A stretch of DNA of 6,579 bases from assembly GCA_020724105.1 (NCBI GenBank), contig DYHP01000041.1, forward strand, positions 1 through 6,579, given 5' to 3'. Positions 1 through 4,782 of the stretch are shown one piece after another. The translations under genes and the position numbers were made by a program. The notes below the pieces were generated by a model, which worked only from the letters and a program-made list of their open reading frames with translations, ran no database searches and was not told the origin of the DNA. Every line of letters begins with the position of its first letter. Within the stretch, counting starts at the first letter, position 1. The stretch comes from Candidatus Methylomirabilis sp. GTDB taxonomy: Bacteria; Patescibacteriota; Patescibacteriia; DYHP01.

Positions 1-280
1 GGCCTTGAGGCTACTTTAGACGCTTTTCCCCACAAACGCCCAAAACTCTTTATCTCTGGAAAAAGAAACGCAAAGAAGGAGGCGTAGAATCTCTAAACGA
101 CAAATCCCGTTCCCCTCAAACCAGACGCAAACGCCTCTGGCCAGACGAAATAATCTTTGAAATCAAGAGATTGCGCTTTAAGCGCCCCAATTTAGGCAAA
201 GAAAAACTTCATCCCTTGCTTTTGAAATTCTGTTCAGAGATTAAAAATGCCCTCGGAGTCTAAAATAGGGTGGCCTTATA
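1..280 (+). pseudogene. Decayed integrase-type transposase, N-terminal remnant
   Basis: A broken reading frame resembling the N-terminal helix-turn-helix part of integrase-like transposases (IS481/IS3-like). Frame 1 opens with GLEATLDAF. The match moves to frame 3 near position 45, giving LYLWKKKRKEGGVESLND, then LWPDEIIFEIKRLRFKRPNL, then GKEKLHPLLLKFC. A further shift to frame 2 near 246 gives CPRSLK, a stop at 266-268, then GGLI, which lines up with the family pattern CPxxxTIGRLI as I remember it. At least two frameshifts and one stop are therefore present, and the catalytic DDE domain is absent. The 5' end lies outside the window. The remnant stops just before the rplU promoter. Family assignment is by recalled pattern, so the exact IS family is uncertain, but a once-coding sequence is well supported by residue runs in three frames. 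Confidence 0.62.
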
Positions 281-287
281 CAAACTA

Positions 288-316
288 TTGACTTTTTAAA
301 ACGGAGGGGGTAATAT
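288..316 (+). promoter_or_regulatory. Sigma70-type promoter for rplU
   Basis: A -35 box TTGACT (288-293) and a -10 box TAATAT (311-316) are separated by exactly 17 bp. Each box matches the consensus at five of six positions. Transcription would begin near 323 and leave an untranslated leader of about 110 nt before the rplU ATG. The promoter lies directly after the transposase remnant, so that old insertion now forms the upstream boundary of the unit. Confidence 0.65.
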
Positions 317-331
317 AAAATCGTCACTTTT

Positions 332-394
332 CGCAACTGACTACCCCGAAGTAGAACTCGCTTTGCTCGTTCACTACGGGGCAGGCGAGTTGCG
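332..394 (+). promoter_or_regulatory. Structured rplU leader with competing stems
   Basis: The leader can fold with an outer stem CGCAACT (332-338) pairing AGTTGCG (388-394), an inner stem CCCCG (344-348) pairing CGGGG (377-381), and GAAC (354-357) pairing GTTC (369-372). A competing 7-bp stem is also possible: AACTCGC (355-361) with GCGAGTT (385-391). It shares bases with the outer stem, so the two cannot form together. GCAACT (333-338) could also pair with AGTTGC at 398-403 or 416-421, close to the start codon. Autogenous control by ribosomal-protein leaders is known, including an L21 leader in Firmicutes, but I do not recognise that motif here. The core also looks like a dispersed palindromic repeat, so regulation is only an inference. 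Confidence 0.4.
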
Positions 395-396
395 TT

Positions 397-432
397 AAGT
401 TGCTTCTATAAAATAAGTTGCTTTTATAAAAT
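397..432 (+). repeat. 18-bp tandem duplication abutting the rplU start codon
   Basis: AAGTTGCTTCTATAAAAT (397-414) is followed directly by a copy with one change, C406 to T424 (415-432). The second copy ends at the base before the ATG. No Shine-Dalgarno sequence lies in the usual window, so these AT-rich copies form the whole ribosome-binding region of rplU. Confidence 0.9.
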
Positions 433-747
433 ATGTACGCAGTCATAAAAACAGGAGGCAAGCAATATTTAGTCAAAGAAGGCCAAGAAATTAAAATTGA
501 GAAACTCGATAAAAAGCCGGGCGACAAAGTTGAATTTGACGCGCTTTTGGTTTTTGACGACAAAGGCGAAAAAGTTGAAATCGGCAAACCGAAAGTGGAA
601 AAAGCCAAAATTTCCGGCAAGGTTTTGGCGGAAGCGAGAGCCAGAAAAGTCGCCGTGATTAAATTTAAAAGAAAAACTAGGTATAAAAAGCACATCGGGC
701 ACAGGCAGTGGTTCACGAAAATCAAGATTGGTCAAATAATTACCTAA
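433..747 (+). CDS. rplU: Ribosomal protein bL21
   Basis: A 104-residue bL21, a 23S rRNA-binding protein of the large ribosomal subunit. It opens with the near-invariant MYAVIKTGGKQY (1-12), continues with a VKEG...IKIEKLD strand region, and ends with the signature RYKKHIGHRQWFTKIKI (about 83-99), which contains the family's conserved GHRQ. Length is normal for the family and no repeat insertion is visible, unlike several neighbouring genes. The ATG is fixed by the conserved N-terminus, although no Shine-Dalgarno sequence precedes it; an internal AGGAGG at 452-457 is part of the TGGK codons. In many bacteria rpmA (bL27) follows rplU, but here no rpmA follows and the unit appears to end at the terminator at 873-902, so rplU is probably monocistronic. 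Confidence 0.97.
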   Translation: MYAVIKTGGKQYLVKEGQEIKIEKLDKKPGDKVEFDALLVFDDKGEKVEIGKPKVEKAKISGKVLAEARARKVAVIKFKRKTRYKKHIGHRQWFTKIKIGQIIT

Positions 748-749
748 TT

Positions 750-788
750 ATTCTCCTTGTTATTCTCCATTATTCTCCTTAATTCTCC
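750..788 (+). repeat. Four copies of ATTCTCC after rplU
   Basis: ATTCTCC occurs at 750-756, 762-768, 772-778 and 782-788, a spacing of 12, 10 and 10 bp, starting just after the rplU stop codon. It forms a pyrimidine-rich 3' untranslated stretch. No function is evident, and low-complexity slippage is the simplest explanation. Confidence 0.6.
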
Positions 789-872
789 TTAATTTTTTCC
801 TCCACTCTTTAGACTTTCTATACTCTTGAGTATGGGAGTGCGCTGGGAGTTGGAGTTTTGTGAAATTTTAAA

Positions 873-902
873 AAAAATGACCCTTTTGCGAGGGTCATTT
901 TT
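873..902. terminator. Bidirectional intrinsic terminator between convergent genes
   Basis: A perfect 12-bp stem pairs AAAAATGACCCT (873-884) with AGGGTCATTTTT (891-902) around a six-base loop. A tracts on the left arm and T tracts on the right make it usable from both strands. It lies between rplU (plus strand) and the glycosyltransferase reading in from the minus strand, where a shared terminator is expected. Confidence 0.82.
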
Positions 903-1065
903 ACTTGTAGGATTTCGTCCATCCTCGAGGATTTACGAAATCCTTAAATTCGGATTTACGAAATCCACCAGTTCGAGTAAGCGACGCCTTAACCCGAAAA
1001 TCACTGCGAGTCCTGAAAGCCGTTCGGTTTCTTTTGCCGTAATATTTTCTGGAATGATTCTTCAT
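901..1065 (-). CDS. Possible 54-residue basic small ORF (doubtful)
   Basis: A minus-strand ORF whose ATG (1065-1063) overlaps the TGA stop (1064-1062) of the upstream glycosyltransferase as ATGA, an arrangement typical of translational coupling. It ends with TAA at 903-901, inside the terminator stem. The product starts MKNHSRKYYGKRNRTAF and has 17 Lys/Arg against 3 acidic residues. Against it: its 3' half runs through the GGATTTACGAAATCC repeats, it matches no family I know, and the overlap is created by a repeat-modified C-terminus of the upstream gene. The rest of 748-1061 holds only repeats and the terminator. This may be chance. Confidence 0.15.
   Translation of the reverse strand: MKNHSRKYYGKRNRTAFRTRSDFRVKASLTRTGGFRKSEFKDFVNPRGWTKSYK
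910..966. repeat. Duplicated self-complementary repeat GGATTTACGAAATCC
   Basis: The 15-bp hairpin unit GGATTTACGAAATCC occurs exactly twice (929-943 and 952-966). A related arm, GGATTTCGT (910-918), can pair with ACGAAATCC of either copy (935-943 or 958-966). An 8-bp palindrome CCTCGAGG lies at 923-930. This looks like a dispersed palindromic repeat in the spacer downstream of the minus-strand glycosyltransferase. Confidence 0.75.
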
Positions 1066-2270
1066 GTTGTGTAGAGGTTTCCACCTCCGAGGTGGAAACT
1101 AACGTAGACCTTCTTGGTTTCTTCAATCATACGTTCCAGCGAAAATTTTTCTTGCGCGGCGAGAAAGGCGCGCATGCCCAAATTTTCGGCGAATTTCCGG
1201 TTTTTTGCGAGTTCATCGATTTTTTCCGCAAGGATTTTTGAGTTTGCCGGCGGCACCAAAATTCCGCTTTTGCCGTTTTCAATCATTTCGGGGATGCCGC
1301 CGACGGTCGTTGTTATAATCGGCAAGCCGGCGTGCATCGCTTCAATTAAGGCGTATGGAAATCCTTCTTTAAGCGACGGCAAGACGAACAAATCGAACGC
1401 TTTAAGGTATTTTTGCGCCTTTGGCACTTCACCCAGGAGGAACACTTTATTGCTTAATTTGTATTTTTCAATCAGGGATTCAAGTCTTTTTTTCTCCGCG
1501 CCTTCGCCGATGATGTAGAATTTTGGAGCGAAGCGGAGATCCCGTCGGATGACGGAGTAGATTTTAGTTGCGGCTTCAATCAGATATGTTAATCCTTTGC
1601 TTTCATAAAAATTCGCCACGGTTACGACGGCAAAATCGTCTTTGTTGATATTAAAATTCTGCCGCACCGCTTCTTTTTCTATAAATTCCGGCGGCTTCAT
1701 CCCGTGTTCTATCAAAAAAGTATTTTTTAGTTTTGAAAGGCGGAATTTTAAAGAGATGTTTTTTTCTTTTTTAGACAATACTATCGTCGCGTTTCTGAAT
1801 CTTCCGCCAAACCACTCCGCCGTAAAATAAATCAATTTTTTAATAATTCCTAAAGGTTCCAAGAATACCCAGCCGTGAACTGTATAAACAGTTTTTAAGT
1901 TACGGCCCTCGGCCTTAAGTTTGTAAGTTCGTAAGTTCGTAAGTTTTGCGGCGATCGAACCCAAAACACCGGCTTTGGAGCTGTTGAGATGAACGATATC
2001 AGGTTTTTCCTTTTTGATTAAATTTACAATTTCAAAAATCGCCAAAATGTCTTTGATTGGGTTTATCTGTCGGCAAAGGTATTTTAACCGGCGCGTTTTA
2101 ATTTCTTTTTTCTCGCATTTTCTCAAGAGCGCCGGAATTTCATCCGACTGGCCCGCCGCGACAACAACCTCAAAATCATTTCGCAAATTCTTTGCGAGGT
2201 CGTAAATATACCTCTGCGCGCCGCCCCACTCGGCCTGGGTTACGATGTAGAGAATTTTAATTTTAGACAT
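1062..2270 (-). CDS. GT4-family glycosyltransferase with repeat insertions
   Basis: A 402-residue retaining GT-B glycosyltransferase of family GT4, probably cytoplasmic or membrane-associated, which transfers a sugar from a nucleotide donor to a glycan or lipid acceptor. The N-terminal Rossmann domain carries WGGAQRYIYDLA (15-26) and PDIVHLNSSKAG (90-101), followed by YTVHGW (129-134). The C-terminal donor domain carries VANFYESKGLTYLIEA (218-233), IIGEG (253-257), and the EX7E motif with E302 and E310, then AGLPIITTTVGGIPE. Donor and acceptor cannot be told from sequence. Residues about 112-125, 239-249 and 391-402 are encoded by repeat elements and look like additions to the family core. 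The ATG lacks a clear Shine-Dalgarno sequence. It is transcribed divergently from the epimerase gene. Confidence 0.93.
   Translation of the reverse strand: MSKIKILYIVTQAEWGGAQRYIYDLAKNLRNDFEVVVAAGQSDEIPALLRKCEKKEIKTRRLKYLCRQINPIKDILAIFEIVNLIKKEKPDIVHLNSSKAGVLGSIAAKLTNLRTYKLKAEGRNLKTVYTVHGWVFLEPLGIIKKLIYFTAEWFGGRFRNATIVLSKKEKNISLKFRLSKLKNTFLIEHGMKPPEFIEKEAVRQNFNINKDDFAVVTVANFYESKGLTYLIEAATKIYSVIRRDLRFAPKFYIIGEGAEKKRLESLIEKYKLSNKVFLLGEVPKAQKYLKAFDLFVLPSLKEGFPYALIEAMHAGLPIITTTVGGIPEMIENGKSGILVPPANSKILAEKIDELAKNRKFAENLGMRAFLAAQEKFSLERMIEETKKVYVSFHLGGGNLYTT
1077..1099. repeat. Hairpin encoding the C-terminus of the first glycosyltransferase
   Basis: A 10-bp perfect stem GTTTCCACCT (1077-1086) pairs AGGTGGAAAC (1090-1099) around a CCG loop. 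The minus-strand gene reads through it as VSFHLGGGNL and stops 13 bp later. The glycine-rich tail is unlike a normal GT4 C-terminus, so the palindrome has probably replaced or extended the native end. Confidence 0.75.
1524..1556. repeat. In-frame palindromic repeat in the first glycosyltransferase, residues 239-249
   Basis: CCGTC (1542-1546) pairs GACGG (1551-1555) around GGAT, next to the GGAGCGAAGCGGAG motif (1525-1538). Read on the minus strand it encodes SVIRRDLRFAP, between the helix of AATKIY and the strand KFYIIGEG. GT4 proteins usually have only a short turn there (typically a few residues such as P-N-A). I recall GGATCTCCGCTTCGCTCC-like units as dispersed in related genomes. Confidence 0.6.
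1896..1946. repeat. Octamer array plus palindrome in the first glycosyltransferase, residues 109-125
   Basis: GTAAGTTC occurs at 1923-1930 and 1931-1938, GTAAGTTT at 1939-1946, and a partial unit TAAGTTT at 1916-1922. The palindromic GGCCCTCGGCC follows at 1904-1914. Translated on the minus strand they give KLTNLRTYKLKAEGRNL, between IAAKL and the conserved VYTVHGW, where family members normally need only a few residues. The 8-bp unit is not a multiple of three, so successive copies are read in different frames. Confidence 0.7.
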
Positions 2271-2299
2271 ATCTTGTTTCTTATTGATTAAGATAACTC

Positions 2300-2328
2300 T
2301 TGCTAAAACACCAATATTATTATATTAT
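2300..2328 (+). promoter_or_regulatory. Promoter for the epimerase gene series
   Basis: A -35 box TTGCTA (2300-2305) and -10 box TATTAT (2323-2328) are separated by 17 bp. Transcription would start near 2335, about 40 nt before the epimerase ATG. The very AT-rich setting raises the chance of a fortuitous match. Confidence 0.5.
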
Positions 2329-2347
2329 CTAAATATAAGATTTACAA
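2319..2347 (-). promoter_or_regulatory. Promoter for the first glycosyltransferase
   Basis: On the minus strand a -35 box TTGTAA (2347-2342) precedes a perfect -10 box TATAAT (2324-2319) by 17 bp. Transcription would start near 2312, about 40 nt before the ATG at 2270. Its -10 box overlaps the -10 box of the opposite promoter by two bases, so polymerase can probably occupy only one at a time. Confidence 0.55.
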
Positions 2348-2350
2348 ATA

Positions 2351-2374
2351 ATTTCTATAAATTTCTATAAATTT
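2351..2374 (+). repeat. 10-bp tandem repeat abutting the epimerase start codon
   Basis: ATTTCTATAA occurs twice in tandem (2351-2360, 2361-2370) with a third partial unit ATTT (2371-2374), ending one base before the ATG at 2376. As with rplU there is no Shine-Dalgarno sequence, and the core TCTATAA is shared with the rplU leader repeat. Confidence 0.85.
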
Positions 2375-2375
2375 T

Positions 2376-3374
2376 ATGTTTGGACAACTTCAAAATAAGA
2401 CAATTTTAGTCACTGGCGGAGCCGGGTTTGTCGGCTCGCATTTGTGTGAACGGCTTTTAGGGTTGGGGGCGAAGGTGATTTGTTTTGACAATTTAAGCAC
2501 TGGCAGAGTCCGCAATCTGTCTTTTGCTTACGACGCCCAAAACGCCGCATCCACCAATCCGAATTTCGTGTTTATTCAAGGCGACGTGAATGTTGCCGAT
2601 GACACCAGGCAGGTATTTTTGAGTTACCCGATTGATTATGTTTTTCATTACGCCGCCGTGGTCGGCGTCAAGCGCGTTTGGGAAAAGCCGTTTGCCGTTT
2701 TTAAAGATATTGAGGGGTTTAACAACATTTTGGATTTAAGCGTGATGCGCGGGATAAAAAAGGTTGTTTTTTCGTCTTCTTCCGAAGCGTACGGCGAACC
2801 GGTGGAAAGATTTGAGAGAGAGGACGGCATTCACAATCCGGGTTCCCGCGACGCTTACGCTTTAACAAAATTGGTTGGAGAAAATTTGTTTTTGGGTTAT
2901 TACGAAAAATACAAGCTGCCGGCCACGGTTTTAAGATTTTTTAATGTTTACGGCCCGAAACAGGAATCGTCGGCTTACGGATTTGTTGCCGGCGTGTTTA
3001 TCAAGCAGGTTTTGGAAGGAAAAAGTCCGACCGTCTTCGGCGACGGCAAACAAACGCGCGATTTTGTTTATGTTGATGATAACATTGAGTTGGCCATCCG
3101 GGCGCTTTTATCGGATAAAACCAACGGCGAGGTGATAAATATCGGAAAAGGAAAACCGACCGCGATTTTGGAATTGGCGGAGCAGATTATAAAAATCTCC
3201 GGAAAAGATTTAAAGCCAGAATTTTTGCCGGCGCGTCCGAACGACATTAAATATCGTTGCCCGGACATTACCAAAATGAAACGGCTTTTGGACCAGGAAC
3301 CGCAATTTAGTTTGGAAGAAGGTCTTAAGAGAACTTTTGATTGGTATAAAGACAATTATTCAAGGTCTGTTTAG
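2376..3374 (+). CDS. NAD-dependent sugar-nucleotide epimerase/dehydratase (extended SDR)
   Basis: A 332-residue extended short-chain dehydrogenase/reductase that acts on nucleotide sugars in the cytoplasm. The dinucleotide-binding TGGAGFVG (13-20) follows the first strand, with CFDNLSTG (36-43) as the region that selects NAD. IQGD (67-70) and HYAA (91-94) are typical. The active site shows SSSSEAYG (133-140) and YALTK with Y161 and K165. Substrate-domain motifs are RFFNVYGPKQ (187-196) and FGDGKQTRDFVYVDD (221-235). Glu137, beside the catalytic Ser, recalls UDP-glucuronate decarboxylases, whereas the rest resembles UDP-glucose 4-epimerases, so the exact reaction is undecided. It probably makes the donor sugar for the adjacent glycosyltransferases. 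Length is normal and no repeat insertion is visible. No Shine-Dalgarno sequence precedes the ATG, which is placed by the short lead-in to the first strand. Confidence 0.92.
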   Translation: MFGQLQNKTILVTGGAGFVGSHLCERLLGLGAKVICFDNLSTGRVRNLSFAYDAQNAASTNPNFVFIQGDVNVADDTRQVFLSYPIDYVFHYAAVVGVKRVWEKPFAVFKDIEGFNNILDLSVMRGIKKVVFSSSSEAYGEPVERFEREDGIHNPGSRDAYALTKLVGENLFLGYYEKYKLPATVLRFFNVYGPKQESSAYGFVAGVFIKQVLEGKSPTVFGDGKQTRDFVYVDDNIELAIRALLSDKTNGEVINIGKGKPTAILELAEQIIKISGKDLKPEFLPARPNDIKYRCPDITKMKRLLDQEPQFSLEEGLKRTFDWYKDNYSRSV

Positions 3375-3392
3375 CATTGTTTCGCCTTTTTG

Positions 3393-3606
3393 TTTAGCGT
3401 AGTTTCGCGATTAGAAGTTTCGTTTTATCGCTGAACCACGCCCCCCACACCAATTTTACCACAGAATCTTCTAATTTTGCCTGAGATTGTTGAAGGCTGG
3501 TTCAGGCCCCACGACTCCGCCCCGATGGATATCGGGACTTCGCTCAGGGAATAAAAGGAGTTCTACGGAAAAATTGGTGTGGGGGCACGCGGAATTTTAC
3601 GCTAAA
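3393..3606. repeat. 214-bp inverted-repeat element between epimerase and second glycosyltransferase
   Basis: Nested arms pair across this spacer: TTTAGCGTA (3393-3401) with TACGCTAAA (3598-3606), CGCG (3406-3409) with CGCG (3588-3591), and a perfect 16-bp pair CCCCCACACCAATTTT (3442-3457) with 3570-3585. The centre holds further hairpins: GCCTGA (3479-3484) with TCAGGC (3502-3507), CCCGAT (3521-3526) with ATCGGG (3531-3536), and ACTCC (3514-3518) with GGAGT (3557-3561). ATTAGAAG (3410-3417) could alternatively pair CTTCTAAT (3468-3475). No ORF of note, terminator or convincing promoter is present. A MITE-like non-autonomous element or a structured RNA are both possible. No target-site duplication was seen. 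Confidence 0.65.
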
Positions 3607-3616
3607 TTACGCAAAA

Positions 3617-4774
3617 ATGAGTAAAACCATTATAGTACTTTCTTGCTTTTACGAGCCGTATATTTCAGGGGCAGAGCGGTTCGTTAAAGAAATCACAGAA
3701 CGGTTAATTTCAAATTACCGTTTTATTATTATTACATCAAGGATTAAAATCCGAAATCCGAAATTTGAAATCCGAAACATCGGCGGTAATGAATATCTAA
3801 TAAAAAGAGTCGGATTCGGCTCCAGATTCGATAAATGGCTGTACCCGATTTTGGCGCCGATTGCGGCCTTATTCGTGCATATTCGTGAAAAAAAAATAGT
3901 GGCGGTTCACGCGGTAATGGAAAGCTATGCCGGAATCGCTTTGATGATTTATAAAAAATTAAATCCGAAAGCAAAAACCATTTTGACTTTGCAGAGCGGG
4001 GATTTGGATGAAAAAGCGGCGCAAGGCAAATTTCCCGCTTGGCTTTGGAAAAAAATTCATACTGCGCCGGATTATCTTACGGCAATCAGTTCGTATTTAA
4101 AAAATCGCGCGGTTAAACTTGGTGTCCCAGAAAATAAAATTTCAATTATTCCAAACGGTGTTGACCTAAAGAAGTTGGAAATTGGATATTGTCCCGATTC
4201 CATCGAGGACTCTCGACGTTGTCGGAGGAAATTGGAAATTTCGCCTCGGCGCATTGTTTGTGTTGCTCGTTTATCACCTGAAAAAGGATTGGAATATCTG
4301 CTTGACGCTTTACCGCTTGTAAAAAGAGAATTTGGAGACGTGGAGTTGGTGTTGATTGGCGGCGGGATTTTGGAAAATGATTTGAGGGCGCAGGCAAACC
4401 AACTGGGGATTTCTGATTCGGTATCTTTCTTGGGAGCGCAAAGGCACGAGGCGGCATTGGCCGAAATGGCAAGAGCGGAAGTCTTTGTCTGTCCGTCGCT
4501 TGCCGAGGGATTGGGGATTGTTTTTATTGAAGCGCAGGCAGTCGGCGTGCCGGTTATCGGCACGAATGTCGGTGGTATACCCGACGTGATAAAAGACGGC
4601 GAAACTGGCCTTTTGGTTCCGCCGCGCTCAAGTCGAGCCATTGCCGACGCGGTGATTAAAATTTTTCAAAACAAAGAATTGGCGCATAAATTGGTTGGGG
4701 GAGCGAAAAAAGAATTGCACAGGTTTGATTGGGACAGAATTGCGTTTCAGGTATCAGAAATTTATAACTTATAA
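3617..4774 (+). CDS. GT4-family glycosyltransferase with repeat insertions
   Basis: A 385-residue GT-B fold glycosyltransferase of family GT4. The N-terminal domain has CFYEPYISGAERFVKEITERL-type signals (10-30), with the glycine loop at SGAE (17-20), and VHAVMESYAGIAL (97-109). The linker IIPNGVDLKK (177-186) leads to VCVARLSPEKGLEYLLDAL (214-232) and VLIGGG (245-250). The EX7E motif has E297 and E305, followed by GVPVIGTNVGGIPDVI. It presumably transfers a sugar onto an envelope glycan or lipid, with donor and acceptor unknown. Residues 43-55 and about 186-209 are repeat-derived. The ATG at 3617 has no Shine-Dalgarno sequence, and the nearby inverted-repeat element supplies the upstream bases. 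It is co-directional with the epimerase and sits 8 nt before murD, so it is probably cotranscribed with murD. Confidence 0.93.
   Translation: MSKTIIVLSCFYEPYISGAERFVKEITERLISNYRFIIITSRIKIRNPKFEIRNIGGNEYLIKRVGFGSRFDKWLYPILAPIAALFVHIREKKIVAVHAVMESYAGIALMIYKKLNPKAKTILTLQSGDLDEKAAQGKFPAWLWKKIHTAPDYLTAISSYLKNRAVKLGVPENKISIIPNGVDLKKLEIGYCPDSIEDSRRCRRKLEISPRRIVCVARLSPEKGLEYLLDALPLVKREFGDVELVLIGGGILENDLRAQANQLGISDSVSFLGAQRHEAALAEMARAEVFVCPSLAEGLGIVFIEAQAVGVPVIGTNVGGIPDVIKDGETGLLVPPRSSRAIADAVIKIFQNKELAHKLVGGAKKELHRFDWDRIAFQVSEIYNL
3747..3780 (+). repeat. AAATCCG heptamer array in the second glycosyltransferase, residues 44-55
   Basis: Four heptamers lie in tandem, AAATCCG at 3747-3753, 3754-3760 and 3768-3774 with a variant AAATTTG at 3761-3767, then AAACAT. 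Translation gives IRNPKFEIRNI between the strand IIITSR and YLIKRVGF. The same array with the same following AAACATC recurs at 6023-6057 inside murD, read in the same frame. Confidence 0.85.
4175..4240 (+). repeat. Repeat-bounded linker in the second glycosyltransferase, residues 187-208
   Basis: TTGGAAATT occurs at 4175-4183 and 4232-4240, bracketing 48 bp that contain a hairpin TCGAG (4203-4207) with CTCGA (4212-4216). The peptide LEI...KLEIS is arginine- and cysteine-rich, reading DSRRCRRK in the middle, and links the two GT-B domains. The linker is variable in GT4 proteins, so this may be a substitution rather than a pure addition. Confidence 0.5.
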
Positions 4775-4782
4775 ATTAATTT

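Noticed and set aside
324..725. 133-codon minus-strand ORF over rplU
   Set aside because: It is antisense to a clear bL21 gene and shows no recognisable domain of its own.
1062..1064. Recoding of TGA as glycine, as in some CPR lineages
   Set aside because: TGA ends the glycosyltransferase at a sensible length and no gene needs TGA read as sense.
826..1074. 82-codon plus-strand ORF
   Set aside because: It runs through the terminator and the GGATTTACGAAATCC repeats, has no ribosome-binding site and no family-like sequence.
3574..3602. Promoter directly before the second glycosyltransferase
   Set aside because: TTGGTG with TACGCT-like boxes matches poorly and lies in an inverted-repeat arm.
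3375..3616. tmRNA, RNase P RNA or tRNA in the spacer
   Set aside because: No tRNA-like acceptor end, tag ORF or conserved core was recognisable; nested inverted repeats explain the structure better.
4072..4641. 189-codon minus-strand ORF inside the second glycosyltransferase
   Set aside because: It is a shadow of a well-supported GT4 gene on the other strand, with no recognisable domain.
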